Shown: positions 14,595 to 23,837 of the stretch, in pieces
How the letters are laid out: the number at the start of each line of letters is the position of its first letter
Position numbering within the stretch: position 1 is the first letter of the stretch
Assembly (NCBI RefSeq): GCF_004769405.1
Contig: NZ_RQES01000019.1
Location: 310,001-374,000 of the forward strand
DNA length: 64,000 nt
Source of the DNA: Leptospira selangorensis
Lineage (GTDB): Bacteria; Spirochaetota; Leptospiria; Leptospirales; Leptospiraceae
Reading direction: 5' to 3'
The notes under the pieces: generated by a model
The model's input: only the letters and a program-made list of their open reading frames with translations
What the model was told of the DNA's origin: nothing
Databases searched by the model: none
Program-made: the position numbers and the translations under genes

Positions 14595-16406
14595 ATGAAG
14601 CACCAAAATGTAATTGGGATTGTGGATTTTGGAGGGCAGTACGCCCATTTGATCGCGTCCAGAATTCGTCGTTTGGGGGCTTATTCCGAAATTTTAGGTA
14701 ACGACGAACCTATTGAAACATATTCCAAACTTTCGGGGATTATTCTTTCCGGTGGGCCTGAAAGTGTATATGAACCGGATTCTCCTTCTCTACCGGTCGA
14801 GGTCTTAAAACTTGGAATTCCTGTTTTAGGGATTTGTTACGGCCACCAACTCATGATGAAACTTTTAGGTGGGGAAGTTAAAAAAGCAGGCATAGCAGAA
14901 TATGGAAGAGCCGCTTTAGATTTTATTGATACTCCTAAAACACAATTACTCAAAGGTTTTGCAGGTGGGGAAGTTGTATGGATGAGCCATGGAGACGAGG
15001 TAACTCGTTTGCCGGACGGTTTTACTCGCACCGCTTCCAGCCAAGACTGCGAATACGCAGTGGTCGAAAATCTAACCCAGAAATGGTTCGGGATACAACT
15101 GCACCCGGAAGTGACTCATACTGAAAAAGGTTCAGTCCTTCTAGAAAACTTTGTAAAAATTTCAGGGGCAGAAGGCACCTGGAACCTAAAACAGTTCTTA
15201 GATCTAAAAGAAGAGGAATTACATTCAATCGTTCCTGCAGATAAAAAGATCTTTTTACTCGTATCCGGAGGAGTGGATTCCACTGTTTCGTATCTTCTTC
15301 TTTCCAGAGCCTTGGGAAAAGACAGAGTTAAAGGTGTTCTGATCGACACCGGATTTATGAGAAAGGATGAGGTTGCGGGTCTACAGGAAAAACTTTCTCC
15401 GCAAGGGATCCAGTTGCATGTCCATGATTCTTCCGAACTTTTTTATTCTGCTTTAAAAGGTAAAAAAGATCCGGAAGAAAAACGTAAGATCGTCGGAAAT
15501 CTATTCTTACAAGCACAGGCAGATTGTGCTAAAAGTTTAGGATTGAATGCAGACGAATGGTTGCTTGGACAAGGGACCATCTATCCGGACACGATAGAAA
15601 GTGGCGGGACAAAACATTCTCATACAATCAAGACCCATCATAATAGGGTAGAAGCCATCCAAAAATTAATGGAAGAAGGCAAGGTAGTAGAGCCTATCAA
15701 AGACCTTTACAAAGACGAGGTGAGAGAACTCGGGAATTACCTAGGACTTCCAAAAGAATGGACCGGAAGACATCCTTTCCCTGGGCCTGGACTTGTGGTT
15801 CGAATGATCGCGCAAGAAAAGCCTGTCGAAGAATCCGTACAGAAAAAATTAGATGAGCTAGTAGGTTCTGATAATTCCCTAAAAGCAAAACTTCTTCCTG
15901 TGGCTTCCGTGGGAGTAAAAGGGGACCAAAGATCTTATGCACATTGTGCTGCAATTTCCGGAGATAAAACTTGGGATGAGTTGGATAAAATTTCCACTGC
16001 GATTACAAACCAAATCTCTTCCGTAAATCGAGTCGTTCTATTTTTAGGAAATTCCGAATCCTTCTCAAAAGCAAACTTCAAATTCCAGGCAATCGACTTG
16101 GACAAAAAAGACTCTGATATTTTGAGAGAAGCAGACGCGGCAGTGGAGAAGGTTCTTCAGAAAAGAAAGATCTATGACCAGATCTGGCAAATGCCTGTGG
16201 TACTTCTTCCTTTGGGCTCAGAATCCGGGAAAAGAAGTATCGTTCTTAGACCTGTGGATTCTCAAGAAGCAATGACTGCTAGTTTTTTCCGATTGGAAAA
16301 AGATGTTTTGGATGAATTGGTCTCAGAAGTTCTAAAAATTCCTCAAATTGAATATTTGTTTTTTGATCTTACTAATAAACCACCCGGCACAATCGAGTGG
16401 GAATAA
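14595..16406 (+). CDS. guaA: GMP synthase (glutamine-hydrolysing)
   Basis: GuaA aminates XMP to GMP. It contains an N-terminal class I glutamine amidotransferase domain (GICYGHQLM with nucleophile Cys near residue 82; GIQLHPEV with the His-Glu pair), an ATP pyrophosphatase PP-loop SGGVDST (about 223-229) and the dimerisation domain ending KPPGTIEWE, the family's invariant C-terminus. At 603 residues it is roughly 80 longer than the E. coli enzyme; the extra material lies in the second half, after HPFPGPGL, around the segment between the PP-loop domain and the C-terminus. It appears intact and monocistronic. A modest AAGGAT Shine-Dalgarno lies upstream. Confidence 0.96.
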   Translation: MKHQNVIGIVDFGGQYAHLIASRIRRLGAYSEILGNDEPIETYSKLSGIILSGGPESVYEPDSPSLPVEVLKLGIPVLGICYGHQLMMKLLGGEVKKAGIAEYGRAALDFIDTPKTQLLKGFAGGEVVWMSHGDEVTRLPDGFTRTASSQDCEYAVVENLTQKWFGIQLHPEVTHTEKGSVLLENFVKISGAEGTWNLKQFLDLKEEELHSIVPADKKIFLLVSGGVDSTVSYLLLSRALGKDRVKGVLIDTGFMRKDEVAGLQEKLSPQGIQLHVHDSSELFYSALKGKKDPEEKRKIVGNLFLQAQADCAKSLGLNADEWLLGQGTIYPDTIESGGTKHSHTIKTHHNRVEAIQKLMEEGKVVEPIKDLYKDEVRELGNYLGLPKEWTGRHPFPGPGLVVRMIAQEKPVEESVQKKLDELVGSDNSLKAKLLPVASVGVKGDQRSYAHCAAISGDKTWDELDKISTAITNQISSVNRVVLFLGNSESFSKANFKFQAIDLDKKDSDILREADAAVEKVLQKRKIYDQIWQMPVVLLPLGSESGKRSIVLRPVDSQEAMTASFFRLEKDVLDELVSEVLKIPQIEYLFFDLTNKPPGTIEWE

Positions 16407-16425
16407 ATTCAACTCGAGCCAAAGC

Positions 16426-16875
16426 TTAATATGAAAGATTGGACCTGAATTTTGGGATATTGAATTTTTTCTCGCCCCAAATCAGATCCCAATTTTCAGG
16501 ATTTTCTCTCCATTCTAACTCAGGATCTAATAGGATTTCGGTAGAGATCCTTCCCCAGATCTCTTTATGGAAAGGGTGGAGTAAATTTCCGAAAGTATCA
16601 AATTTCAAATTTTCAGGCTGGAATAAGATCCCTTTTTCTCCTCCATAATAGAGTTTATCTCCAATTCTATGTTTAAACAGAACCGGATAATGTTCCGTTT
16701 GCACAAAATTCATTTCTTTTCCGCAAGGAGAGATATAGGCGCATTCAGGATATTTGCCTGTCCGGTTTTTTTCTAGATGAGTGAAAAAGAAGTCTAAAAA
16801 CTTTTTATCCGTCAGCTCCGAGTCTTCGTGGAAAAGTCTAGAATTCGAGTCGATTCGATAGAAATAGATCCTCAA
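16426..16875 (-). CDS. UPF0598/DUF4505 protein (homologue of human C8orf82)
   Basis: The 149-residue protein resembles the UPF0598 family known mainly from animals (human C8orf82, a mitochondrial-type protein). Matching landmarks in order: YFYRID (4-9), LFHEDSE (14-20), FLDFFFTHLEKNRTGKYPE, ISPCGKEMNF (48-57; human form LSPCGRERNF), PVLFKHR and LYYGG (75-79). The start is TTG, supported by a GGAGG Shine-Dalgarno 8 bases upstream. No signal peptide or membrane segment is present. Its function is not known in any organism that I can name; SPCG and the YYGG loop look like the conserved core. It is convergent with guaA and divergent from the tRNA pair. Confidence 0.82.
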   Translation of the reverse strand: MRIYFYRIDSNSRLFHEDSELTDKKFLDFFFTHLEKNRTGKYPECAYISPCGKEMNFVQTEHYPVLFKHRIGDKLYYGGEKGILFQPENLKFDTFGNLLHPFHKEIWGRISTEILLDPELEWRENPENWDLIWGEKKFNIPKFRSNLSY

Positions 16876-16896
16876 AGTCTTTCCTCCACTTTTCTA

Positions 16897-16926
16897 TTGA
16901 CACCTTGCCCACACACAAAATCATAC
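16897..16926 (+). promoter_or_regulatory. Candidate promoter of the tRNA-Cys/tRNA-Leu pair
   Basis: A perfect -35 box TTGACA (16897-16902) is followed at 18 bases by a weak -10 (TCATAC, 16921-16926), which puts the start of transcription just before the tRNA-Cys gene at 16935. Confidence 0.4.
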
Positions 16927-16933
16927 CTCATAT

Positions 16934-17005
<72 letters not shown>

Positions 17006-17022
17006 GGCAGAGTCTCTCAAAC

Positions 17023-17109
<87 letters not shown>

Positions 17110-17114
17110 ACTTA

Positions 17115-19082
17115 CTATAATTTAAAATCGCAGAGATCTCCTAAGTCTAAGACTGGTAGATCCATCTGCTTCTCCGGATTAAACCCCTCAAATTGGATCT
17201 TAAAACTCCTGAAAAATACGATATCTGGAAAGATCGTAATTTTAGAAAGTCCCATGGTCTCTTTCCAAACGAATGAATTCCAGCCAGGTTTTAGATCCAA
17301 TTCCTTAGTTTCCAAATCATATTTTCTGTGAGACCAATAGAGTTTGTCCTCATCAAAAGATTCTTCCGAAAATACAGTGACGTTTATCTTACTCGGAGGG
17401 TTTACCCAGTTCGGAGAAATATAAATCCCAAAAGAATAATCTTCTTCTCTTAATTTTGCTGGATTTGGGTATCTATGAGTGAGGCAACCTTCCAGAGAAA
17501 ACTCTGAATTTCCTTCTGAAGCAGAAACTGAGATGATTTCTGAAATTCTTTTTTCTCTTTCTTCCGTTTGGTTTCTAAAAGGAAGGATGCGCCTTTCTAT
17601 CTTTTTAGCAAGTGTAGAAGAAGAAGCAAATACCTGTCTTCCATAGGCAAGTTCCGCAGGAATAGAAAGTCTCCAAATCCAAAAGGAAGTATTTAAAAGT
17701 AAAGTAATGGTTAAGAAGGTCGTAGAAGCGATGGAGAATTTGGAAGAAGTTTCTTTCTCTCTTCCCCATAAAAGTCCTGCCAAAGCAAAGAAGGGAAGTG
17801 CAACCTCATCGTCCAAAAGATAACATTGGAAAAATCCGGCGACCCAGATAAATCCGATCCCTACCAAAGGAAAATTCCCTTTTTCTAAACTAGAATCAGA
17901 GATTTTTCTGAATAAAAGATAGAAAAATCCGATCCATAAAATTCCGGAAAGCCAACCACCGACGATTGCAAATTCTAAAATATCATTATGAGCATGTTTA
18001 TTCGGAGTGATATATAGCTCGTACCAAAGTTGTTCATCCTTTTCTATGAAAGTTTTAGAAACTTCCGAACTGGTTTCCTTGAATCTTCCTCCTCCGGTCC
18101 CTAAGACTGGATTTTCTGCAAGTAAGGGAAGACTAAGTTTATAAATCCAATATCTTTGGTTTTCGGGAGTTTGGATCTCGGTGAGTTGGGCAAGAGTTCT
18201 TTGTAATAGCCAATTCTTTTGGTAAAAAAATCGAACTGTTCCTCCGAGAGCGATCAAAAGAGCGATCAAGATCGAAACTCGTCCTATAGTAATCTTTGGA
18301 AATTTTCCTGAGAAATCTTTCCATTTACTCAGAATAAAATAAACTGTGACAGCAAGCACCCCGAGCCAGGCAGATTTACTTTGGTTGAGCAAAAATACCC
18401 AAAGCGCTAATAGAAGAAGGGCACCAAATCCCACTGTGCGTTTTAGATCCTTCTCCCTTATCTTTTGTAAAACAAGAAGTATAAGTCCAGGAATATAAAA
18501 AGAAATCAATCCACCATAGGTCAAATGAGTGTTCATTAGTCCGATCGGAAGATACGTTTCGAAACCAAAAAGTGGTCCTGCAGGATGTTGCCTTCTATCT
18601 CCAGGAGCTGGTGTAAAACCGTTTGAGATATATTTTCCGAGTCTATATTCGCTGAAGACTGATGCGATCCCAGAGATCAATATGAACAGAAAAGAGATCC
18701 AAAGATATTTATAGATCAGCTTTCTATTTTTTTCCTCTGAAGAATGTACTGCAGCGATCGGGAATAAGATCGAAAGCCAAAAATCTCCCGCTTCTGATTG
18801 CCTAGTAAATGTTTTCCAAAAATTGGAATATTCTTCCCAATGATACAGGGATGAAATGAATACAAGTGAATAGGCACCTAAAATGAATCCCCAAGGCAGA
18901 AGGTAAGATTTGATCTTCTGGAAATTCTCTTTAGGGGAGAATATAAAACAGAAAATGCTTAGGCCTGCCAAGATTTGAGAGGCAGAAACGGAAAGTGGAA
19001 ATGCTACTAAAAATAATAATAAGGAATAGAATGAGATCTTTCCGGAGGTTTCTGAAATTCGAGAAAAGAAGCTAGGTTTCAC
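17115..19082 (-). CDS. O-antigen ligase/polymerase-like membrane protein with C-terminal soluble domain
   Basis: The 655-residue protein (GTG start after GGGGA) has about 11 hydrophobic segments over its first 450 residues and the O-antigen ligase (Wzy_C/WaaL) signature in a large periplasmic loop: NPVLGTGGGRFKE and the HAHND motif (KHAHNDILEFAIVGG) characteristic of the family. The last 180 residues are soluble, with a beta-rich sequence (NVTVFSEESFDEDKLYW, WNSFVWKETMGLSKITIF) that is not part of usual WaaL and may be a carbohydrate-binding module. It would join or polymerise O-antigen on the outer side of the inner membrane. The gene is followed closely by the tRNAs on the other strand and is divergent from a glycosyltransferase. 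Confidence 0.85.
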   Translation of the reverse strand: MKPSFFSRISETSGKISFYSLLLFLVAFPLSVSASQILAGLSIFCFIFSPKENFQKIKSYLLPWGFILGAYSLVFISSLYHWEEYSNFWKTFTRQSEAGDFWLSILFPIAAVHSSEEKNRKLIYKYLWISFLFILISGIASVFSEYRLGKYISNGFTPAPGDRRQHPAGPLFGFETYLPIGLMNTHLTYGGLISFYIPGLILLVLQKIREKDLKRTVGFGALLLLALWVFLLNQSKSAWLGVLAVTVYFILSKWKDFSGKFPKITIGRVSILIALLIALGGTVRFFYQKNWLLQRTLAQLTEIQTPENQRYWIYKLSLPLLAENPVLGTGGGRFKETSSEVSKTFIEKDEQLWYELYITPNKHAHNDILEFAIVGGWLSGILWIGFFYLLFRKISDSSLEKGNFPLVGIGFIWVAGFFQCYLLDDEVALPFFALAGLLWGREKETSSKFSIASTTFLTITLLLNTSFWIWRLSIPAELAYGRQVFASSSTLAKKIERRILPFRNQTEEREKRISEIISVSASEGNSEFSLEGCLTHRYPNPAKLREEDYSFGIYISPNWVNPPSKINVTVFSEESFDEDKLYWSHRKYDLETKELDLKPGWNSFVWKETMGLSKITIFPDIVFFRSFKIQFEGFNPEKQMDLPVLDLGDLCDFKL

Positions 19083-19172
19083 CGGTCCCCAGACTTTCCT
19101 TTTCCTCTCAGATTTCCAGAAAAAACCGCTGACAAAGAAGGAAAACCTACTATTTTAGGAATTCATTCGCTT

Positions 19173-20090
19173 ATGGCGATATTCGAATATATGGCAGAAT
19201 CCGTTAAAACCAAGGAATCTTCTTCCCCCAAAAAAAAGAAATCTAAAGCTAAGGCGGCTCTCAGCAGAAACGAGGTCCGTGAAAGATTTCTAAAAAAACT
19301 TTCTGTTGCGATCATTACTTATAATGAAGAATCAAATATCGGGGACTGTATCAAATCCTGTAGAGATATTGCGGACGAGATCATCGTTTTAGATTCAAAT
19401 AGCACAGACAAAACGAAAGAGATCAGTGAGTCCTTCCCAGAGGTTCGTTTTTCCTCTCAGAATTTTAAAGGGCATGTAGAACAGAAGAATGACGCAATCT
19501 CTCTCTGTAAGAATGAATGGATCTTGTCTTTGGACGCGGATGAACGTCTGAGTGAGGAATTAAGAGATTCTATCAGAACATTTTTGGAAAGCCCGGAAGA
19601 TCCTGCCTTAAACGGACTCAAAGTTTCCAGGCTTACATTCCATATGGGAAGGTTTATTCGTTTCTCTGGATGGTATCCTCAAACCAAATATCGAATTATC
19701 CGAAAGTCAAAGTCAAAATGGACTGGAGAGAATCCTCATGATTATCTGGTGGTTGAGGGGAAGGGCAAGAAGATAAAAGGGGATATCCTACATTATAGTT
19801 TTGCCGACCTTGCACAGCAAGTAGATACAATCAATAAATTCTCTTCTATCGTTTCCTGGACTCGATGGAAGAAAAATAAGAACTTCTCACTTGCTCGAAC
19901 AATCATCAAACCATTCGGAAAATTTGTAGAAATTTATTTTTTCAAACTTGGGTTCTTGGATGGATTTCCCGGATTTACGATCGCTATCTCTTCTGCATAT
20001 TCCACTTTTCTGAAAGAAGCAAAGGTTTATGAAATGGGGAAAAAATTGATAGAACGCCCATCTAATCTCCGGAAAGATTACGGGAAATAA
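19173..20090 (+). CDS. Family 2 glycosyltransferase (WaaE/KdtX-like)
   Basis: The 305-residue protein contains a GT-A fold: LSVAIITYNEESNIGDCI (about 43-60), IIVLDSNSTDKT, and the DxD metal site LDADER (120-125). The pattern NEExNIGDC and the layout match the WaaE/KdtX group that adds glucose to LPS core heptose. A lysine-rich N-terminal extension of about 40 residues (SSPKKKKSKAKAAL) precedes the domain. A second ATG at 19191 is an equally possible start. Neighbours (O-antigen ligase-like gene, gmhA) support a role in LPS core or O-antigen assembly. The next gene begins 1 base after its stop. Confidence 0.88.
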   Translation: MAIFEYMAESVKTKESSSPKKKKSKAKAALSRNEVRERFLKKLSVAIITYNEESNIGDCIKSCRDIADEIIVLDSNSTDKTKEISESFPEVRFSSQNFKGHVEQKNDAISLCKNEWILSLDADERLSEELRDSIRTFLESPEDPALNGLKVSRLTFHMGRFIRFSGWYPQTKYRIIRKSKSKWTGENPHDYLVVEGKGKKIKGDILHYSFADLAQQVDTINKFSSIVSWTRWKKNKNFSLARTIIKPFGKFVEIYFFKLGFLDGFPGFTIAISSAYSTFLKEAKVYEMGKKLIERPSNLRKDYGK

Positions 20091-20091
20091 G

Positions 20092-20871
20092 ATGGCCAAG
20101 GGCAAACAAAAATCAGGTTTTTGGAATAAACTCTTTTTCTGGAGAAAGAAAAAGACTATCTCTAACGAAACGGAAAAAGAAGTCGTTAGAGATAGTCGCG
20201 GTTATACCTGGGAATTAAAAGACCTAAGAGAAAAGGCGGACCGTTTTTTTGTTACCCGCAAAAAACCGTCCGGAGTAATTTTTGAAAATCCGTCTCTTAA
20301 ACTTACTAAAAACAATCGTAACTTATTTCGTTTAGAAGGTAAGGAAAAATCAGGCAGAGAATATTCTTTAGTAATCTCGACCGGAAACTATCTAACCGAA
20401 CAAGGTGATAAGATAAGTGGTGTGATTTTTCTAGGAGAAGCTGATTTAAACCGACTTTTGAGTGGTGATCATAAAAGTCTAAAAAGTATCTTATCCGGGA
20501 TCAACACTCCGAATTGGGACGAAGAATCTTGGGCTGTTCTACAAGAAGAACCTGACCTAAAACGTTCTGCAGATTCCTGGAAAGAGATCTTAATCTGGGA
20601 TCCAATTTGGAAACAACAGATATTGATTAATCTCAGACCGAGTACCATTGCAGTATTGTTGGTATTTTTAGGAAAAGAATTTGAAGATGTTTTCCAGGCA
20701 AATTCTTCTGAAAGAGTGAAACAGATCGTTTCCAAAGAATTGTATTTTTTAAACGTAAGCGGAAATAGGAATTCTCCGCATTCCGAAAATTTGACACTGT
20801 ATGAATTCGATTCTGCTAAAAAAGATTTTGAGTCAGTGCTCTCTAAAATTCGGTCTAAAAAGGATAAATGA
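20092..20871 (+). CDS. Hypothetical protein between glycosyltransferase and gmhA
   Basis: The 259-residue product has a strongly basic N-terminus ([21 protein letters not shown]) that could bind membrane phospholipid through its aromatic and lysine residues, and no cleavable signal. The remainder mixes alpha and beta segments ([36 protein letters not shown]) and matches no family I can name. It begins immediately after the glycosyltransferase stop and overlaps gmhA by 4 bases, so it is part of the LPS gene set and may assist the glycosyltransferase. Confidence 0.65.
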   Translation: MAKGKQKSGFWNKLFFWRKKKTISNETEKEVVRDSRGYTWELKDLREKADRFFVTRKKPSGVIFENPSLKLTKNNRNLFRLEGKEKSGREYSLVISTGNYLTEQGDKISGVIFLGEADLNRLLSGDHKSLKSILSGINTPNWDEESWAVLQEEPDLKRSADSWKEILIWDPIWKQQILINLRPSTIAVLLVFLGKEFEDVFQANSSERVKQIVSKELYFLNVSGNRNSPHSENLTLYEFDSAKKDFESVLSKIRSKKDK

Positions 20872-21461
20872 GAATGAACTTAAAAGAAATCGCATCCAAA
20901 CAGATCCAAGACTCAATCGAGACCAAAAAAGCTGTATTGGATACACTTCTTCCTGAAATCGAAGAGGCAGGAAAAATCGCTTCCGAAGTATTAAAAAAAG
21001 GGAATACGATCCTTTTTTGCGGAAATGGTGGTTCTTCTTGTGATGCATCTCATATTGCAGCAGAACTTGTGGTTCGTTATAAATCCGGAAACGAAAGAAG
21101 AGCACTTCCTGCACTTGCATTGAATGCAGACTCGGCAGTTCTAACAGCTTGTTCCAATGATTATGGCTACGAGTTCGTGTTTTCACGTCAGGTAGAAGCT
21201 TTTGGAAAACCGGGAGATCTTCTGGTTGGACTTTCCACCAGCGGGAATTCCAAAAACGTGATCGCAGCAATGGATGCAGCCAAAAAGATCGGGATGAAAA
21301 CAATCTCTTTCTTAGGGGGAGATGGTGGAAAGATGAAAGGAATGGCTGATTTAGATCTGATCGTTCCTCGAAAGGAAACCGCGCGTATCCAAGAATCCCA
21401 TATTCTGATCGGTCATATTCTTTGTTCGATTGTAGAATATGAACTCTTTCAGTTAGGATAA
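20868..21461 (+). CDS. gmhA: Sedoheptulose-7-phosphate isomerase (phosphoheptose isomerase)
   Basis: GmhA converts sedoheptulose 7-phosphate to glycero-manno-heptose 7-phosphate, the first step of LPS core heptose synthesis. The 197 residues form a SIS domain: [18 protein letters not shown] (50-67), with the catalytic Glu at 66, and [10 protein letters not shown] (174-183) with the catalytic His. [15 protein letters not shown] is the phosphate-binding loop. The start overlaps the upstream gene by ATGA; a second ATG two codons later is possible. LPS genes on the left side make the pathway assignment solid. Confidence 0.93.
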   Translation: MRMNLKEIASKQIQDSIETKKAVLDTLLPEIEEAGKIASEVLKKGNTILFCGNGGSSCDASHIAAELVVRYKSGNERRALPALALNADSAVLTACSNDYGYEFVFSRQVEAFGKPGDLLVGLSTSGNSKNVIAAMDAAKKIGMKTISFLGGDGGKMKGMADLDLIVPRKETARIQESHILIGHILCSIVEYELFQLG

Positions 21462-21464
21462 AAC

Positions 21465-22253
21465 TTGGAGAGCCAACACCTCGCCGAAACAATTCTTTCT
21501 ATACAAGACCTGAATGTAAAAATCGGGTCTTCTCATATTCTTAAAAACTTCGATTTCCAAATTTCTAAAAAAGAAATACATGCATTGGTAGGAGAATCCG
21601 GAAGTGGAAAATCCACTTTTGCAAGTACAGTCCTCGGACTTCTAAATGAAGAAGCTTCGGTAACCTGGAAAAAATTCAATATCTTCTCCCAAGATATACC
21701 TAACGGGGATTTTTCTCCTTGGAAAAATTGGCGAGGAAAAAGGATCAGCTTAATCCCGCAAACGGCAGCTATCGGACTTCATCCATTTTTAAGTATTGGA
21801 TCTCAGATCTTGGAATATTTTTCTCTCATCCAACCGGAACTTGCAAATCCGGAAACTGGAATTAGGCTGCTTAAAGAATTCGGACTTTCTGATCCAGGTG
21901 CGGCTTGGGAGGCGAGGCCTCACCAACTTTCCGGAGGGGAAAGACAAAGGATTTTAATACTACTTTCGGTGTATTCAGGAGCAGAACTCATTCTGGCAGA
22001 CGAGCCCACATCCGCTTTGGATCCGATCACTGGAAAATCGATACTGGATCTATTGAAATCCAGAGTGAAAGATCTGGGAGCCGGGCTTCTATTTATCAGC
22101 CATGATCTTAGTTCTGCTAAAGAACTGGCCGATACTATAACTGTGATGAGATCTGGAGAAAAACTAGAAACCCTAAAAAGCAAAAATGGGTCCTTTGAGC
22201 CTCATTTAGAGTATTCCAGAAAACTGTTTACTTTGGATGAAAATTCCGCTTAA
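21465..22253 (+). CDS. Peptide/nickel-type ABC transporter ATP-binding protein
   Basis: A 262-residue ATPase with Walker A GESGSGKST (43-51), signature LSGGERQR (155-162), Walker B LILADEPTSALD (175-186) and the H-loop LLFISHDLSS. The form of these motifs is that of DppD/OppD-type ATPases, but the product lacks the C-terminal oligopeptide extension with the Fe-S cluster and no permease or second ATPase is near, so its partner is elsewhere. The start is TTG at 21465, preceded by TAGGAT at good spacing. The 3' end overlaps the FHA-protein gene by 17 bases. Confidence 0.85.
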   Translation: MESQHLAETILSIQDLNVKIGSSHILKNFDFQISKKEIHALVGESGSGKSTFASTVLGLLNEEASVTWKKFNIFSQDIPNGDFSPWKNWRGKRISLIPQTAAIGLHPFLSIGSQILEYFSLIQPELANPETGIRLLKEFGLSDPGAAWEARPHQLSGGERQRILILLSVYSGAELILADEPTSALDPITGKSILDLLKSRVKDLGAGLLFISHDLSSAKELADTITVMRSGEKLETLKSKNGSFEPHLEYSRKLFTLDENSA

Positions 22254-23712
22254 ATTGCAAAACCTTATGATCCGCTCCTTCTACTTACACTTTCTGATCT
22301 TAGCGGCTTTCGTATATCCAACGTTTGTCGGGGCGGAAAGTATCCATTTAGAAGAATACGATATTTCCAGATATCCTAAAGTGGAATTAAAATTGAAGGG
22401 CGGTAAGGGAGTATCCTTGGACCAGGAGATACTCACAGTTTCGGAACAGAAAGAAAATCGTTCCAGAAGAGTAGGACCTCTTAAAATCCAAAGACCGGAA
22501 GGCACAAGACCCGTACATATTTATCTGATCACTCAGATGACGAATTCATTCGATCATAATGTGCAAGCCACAGAGATATTAAAAACAATTGTAGAAAGAT
22601 CGGATTCTGCTGACAGATTCAGTTTTATATTTTTTACGGATGATGTATTCTTCTCCAAAGATGACCTGAGTAAATCGGATGCCTTGAAAGAAGCTAAGGT
22701 ACCGGGTGGAAAGTCCAACAGGAATACATCCGCAAACCTGGACTATGTTTTTCAAAAGATCTCTACTCGTTTGAAAGAGACAGATTATATTCTGACTCTA
22801 TTTTACGATCAGGATTTAATCCCTTCTAATGAAGCGCAGAATGGAGAATACACTCCGAATATTCCGATCAATGTTCTTTCTTTCCCTTCCAACGGAGCAA
22901 AGTTTTTAGCCAAAAGATATGGTGGAACATTTTATTCTTTGAATACACCCGATTTTAGGACCCAAGTTTTCGGAGATTTAGATTATTTCAGAAAAGAACC
23001 TTGGTCCTTGGTTTACGAGTCTCCTTTTCAGGATGAATGGCAATTCCAGGGAAGTGGAAATTTGGAAGTGGAACTGGAGACTAAAAATTCCAGAAGACTT
23101 AGCTTTTCCTATGATCTTCCATTTAGAACCAGGCTATTCGTTTTCTTATTACATCCTTCTATCTTTTTGCCTAGCTTTACATTCTTACTCGTTCTTACCT
23201 TGGTAGCCCTTATTGTAGTTTTAAAAAAAGGGAAAAAACAGCATCCGGAAGGGACTGTAAGCCCGGAAGAAAGACTTCATACGATAGAATTCGAACAAGA
23301 TGCTTACCGTAAAATGTATGGAAACCAGTACCAGCTCGTTTACTCGGAAGAAGATCGGATCGAAACCGAAAGGGCGGCCCCTGTTGCGCTAAAAGAATTC
23401 GAACAAGGTGAATCTTACGAAAAGGCGACACTTGTTTTTAAAGAGGGAAGAAATCCAGGTAAACAATACTCACTCGCAAGAGCCGAGACAAATATCGGGA
23501 ATTCAGACCTTTGCGATCTGGTTTTATACGAACAATCTGTCAGTAAAAATCATGCAAGGATCAGGAAGGTTCGTAACCGCTATGTTCTATATGATCTGGT
23601 TTCAGAATCCGGGACCTTCTTAAACGGTAAAAAAATTCTGAGACCGAGGATCTTGTATGATTTTGATGAGATCGGAATCGGTAAGGCTCTGCTCGTTTTC
23701 CGCGGCAAATGA
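22237..23712 (+). CDS. Membrane protein with periplasmic vWA-like region and cytoplasmic FHA domain
   Basis: The 491-residue protein has a signal peptide (YLHFLILAAFVYPTFVGA), a periplasmic region of about 280 residues resembling von Willebrand A domains (VHIYLITQMTNSFDHNVQA, RFSFIFFTDDVFF), one membrane helix (LPSFTFLLVLTLVALIVVL, about 315-333) and a C-terminal FHA domain (NIGNSDLCDLVLYEQSVSKNH, GTFLNGKKI; about 410-490). FHA domains bind phosphothreonine, so it could relay a periplasmic signal to a Ser/Thr kinase system. A second start at 22267 (MIRSFYLH) would avoid the 17-base overlap with the ABC gene and keep the signal peptide; neither has a clear Shine-Dalgarno. Confidence 0.82.
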   Translation: MKIPLKLQNLMIRSFYLHFLILAAFVYPTFVGAESIHLEEYDISRYPKVELKLKGGKGVSLDQEILTVSEQKENRSRRVGPLKIQRPEGTRPVHIYLITQMTNSFDHNVQATEILKTIVERSDSADRFSFIFFTDDVFFSKDDLSKSDALKEAKVPGGKSNRNTSANLDYVFQKISTRLKETDYILTLFYDQDLIPSNEAQNGEYTPNIPINVLSFPSNGAKFLAKRYGGTFYSLNTPDFRTQVFGDLDYFRKEPWSLVYESPFQDEWQFQGSGNLEVELETKNSRRLSFSYDLPFRTRLFVFLLHPSIFLPSFTFLLVLTLVALIVVLKKGKKQHPEGTVSPEERLHTIEFEQDAYRKMYGNQYQLVYSEEDRIETERAAPVALKEFEQGESYEKATLVFKEGRNPGKQYSLARAETNIGNSDLCDLVLYEQSVSKNHARIRKVRNRYVLYDLVSESGTFLNGKKILRPRILYDFDEIGIGKALLVFRGK

Positions 23713-23815
23713 TAGATTCGGGGCCTTCTTCCCGGAACCTTCTTTACGAAAAACACCTGATTTTTAGCATGGAAGAGAGCTTCCGTAAGGAAGTCTAATC
23801 TTTACTCTTGAATTA

Positions 23816-23826
23816 CCCCCTGGGGG
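23816..23826 (+). promoter_or_regulatory. C-rich/G-rich self-complementary stretch at the leuC ribosome site
   Basis: CCCCC (23816-23820), one base, then GGGGG (23822-23826). The G-run with following AT is the Shine-Dalgarno of leuC, whose ATG is at 23838, so pairing with the adjacent C-run could hide it. Upstream lies CTTCCGTAAGGAAG (23780-23793), another short hairpin. No leader peptide rich in Leu codons is present. Confidence 0.35.
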
Positions 23827-23837
23827 ATCTGCGCACC

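Noticed and set aside
20833..21492. Minus-strand open frame of 219 codons opposite gmhA
   Set aside because: It is entirely antisense to a clear gmhA and neighbouring genes, with Arg/Leu/Ser-rich shadow composition and no motif.
23780..23793. CTTCC-GTAA-GGAAG as a terminator, similar to that at 13802
   Set aside because: No T-run follows and the stem is only five bases; not a convincing terminator.
23770..23799. Nine-codon ORF MEESFRKEV ahead of leuC as a leader peptide
   Set aside because: No leucine codons, weak start context; more likely part of a hairpin sequence.
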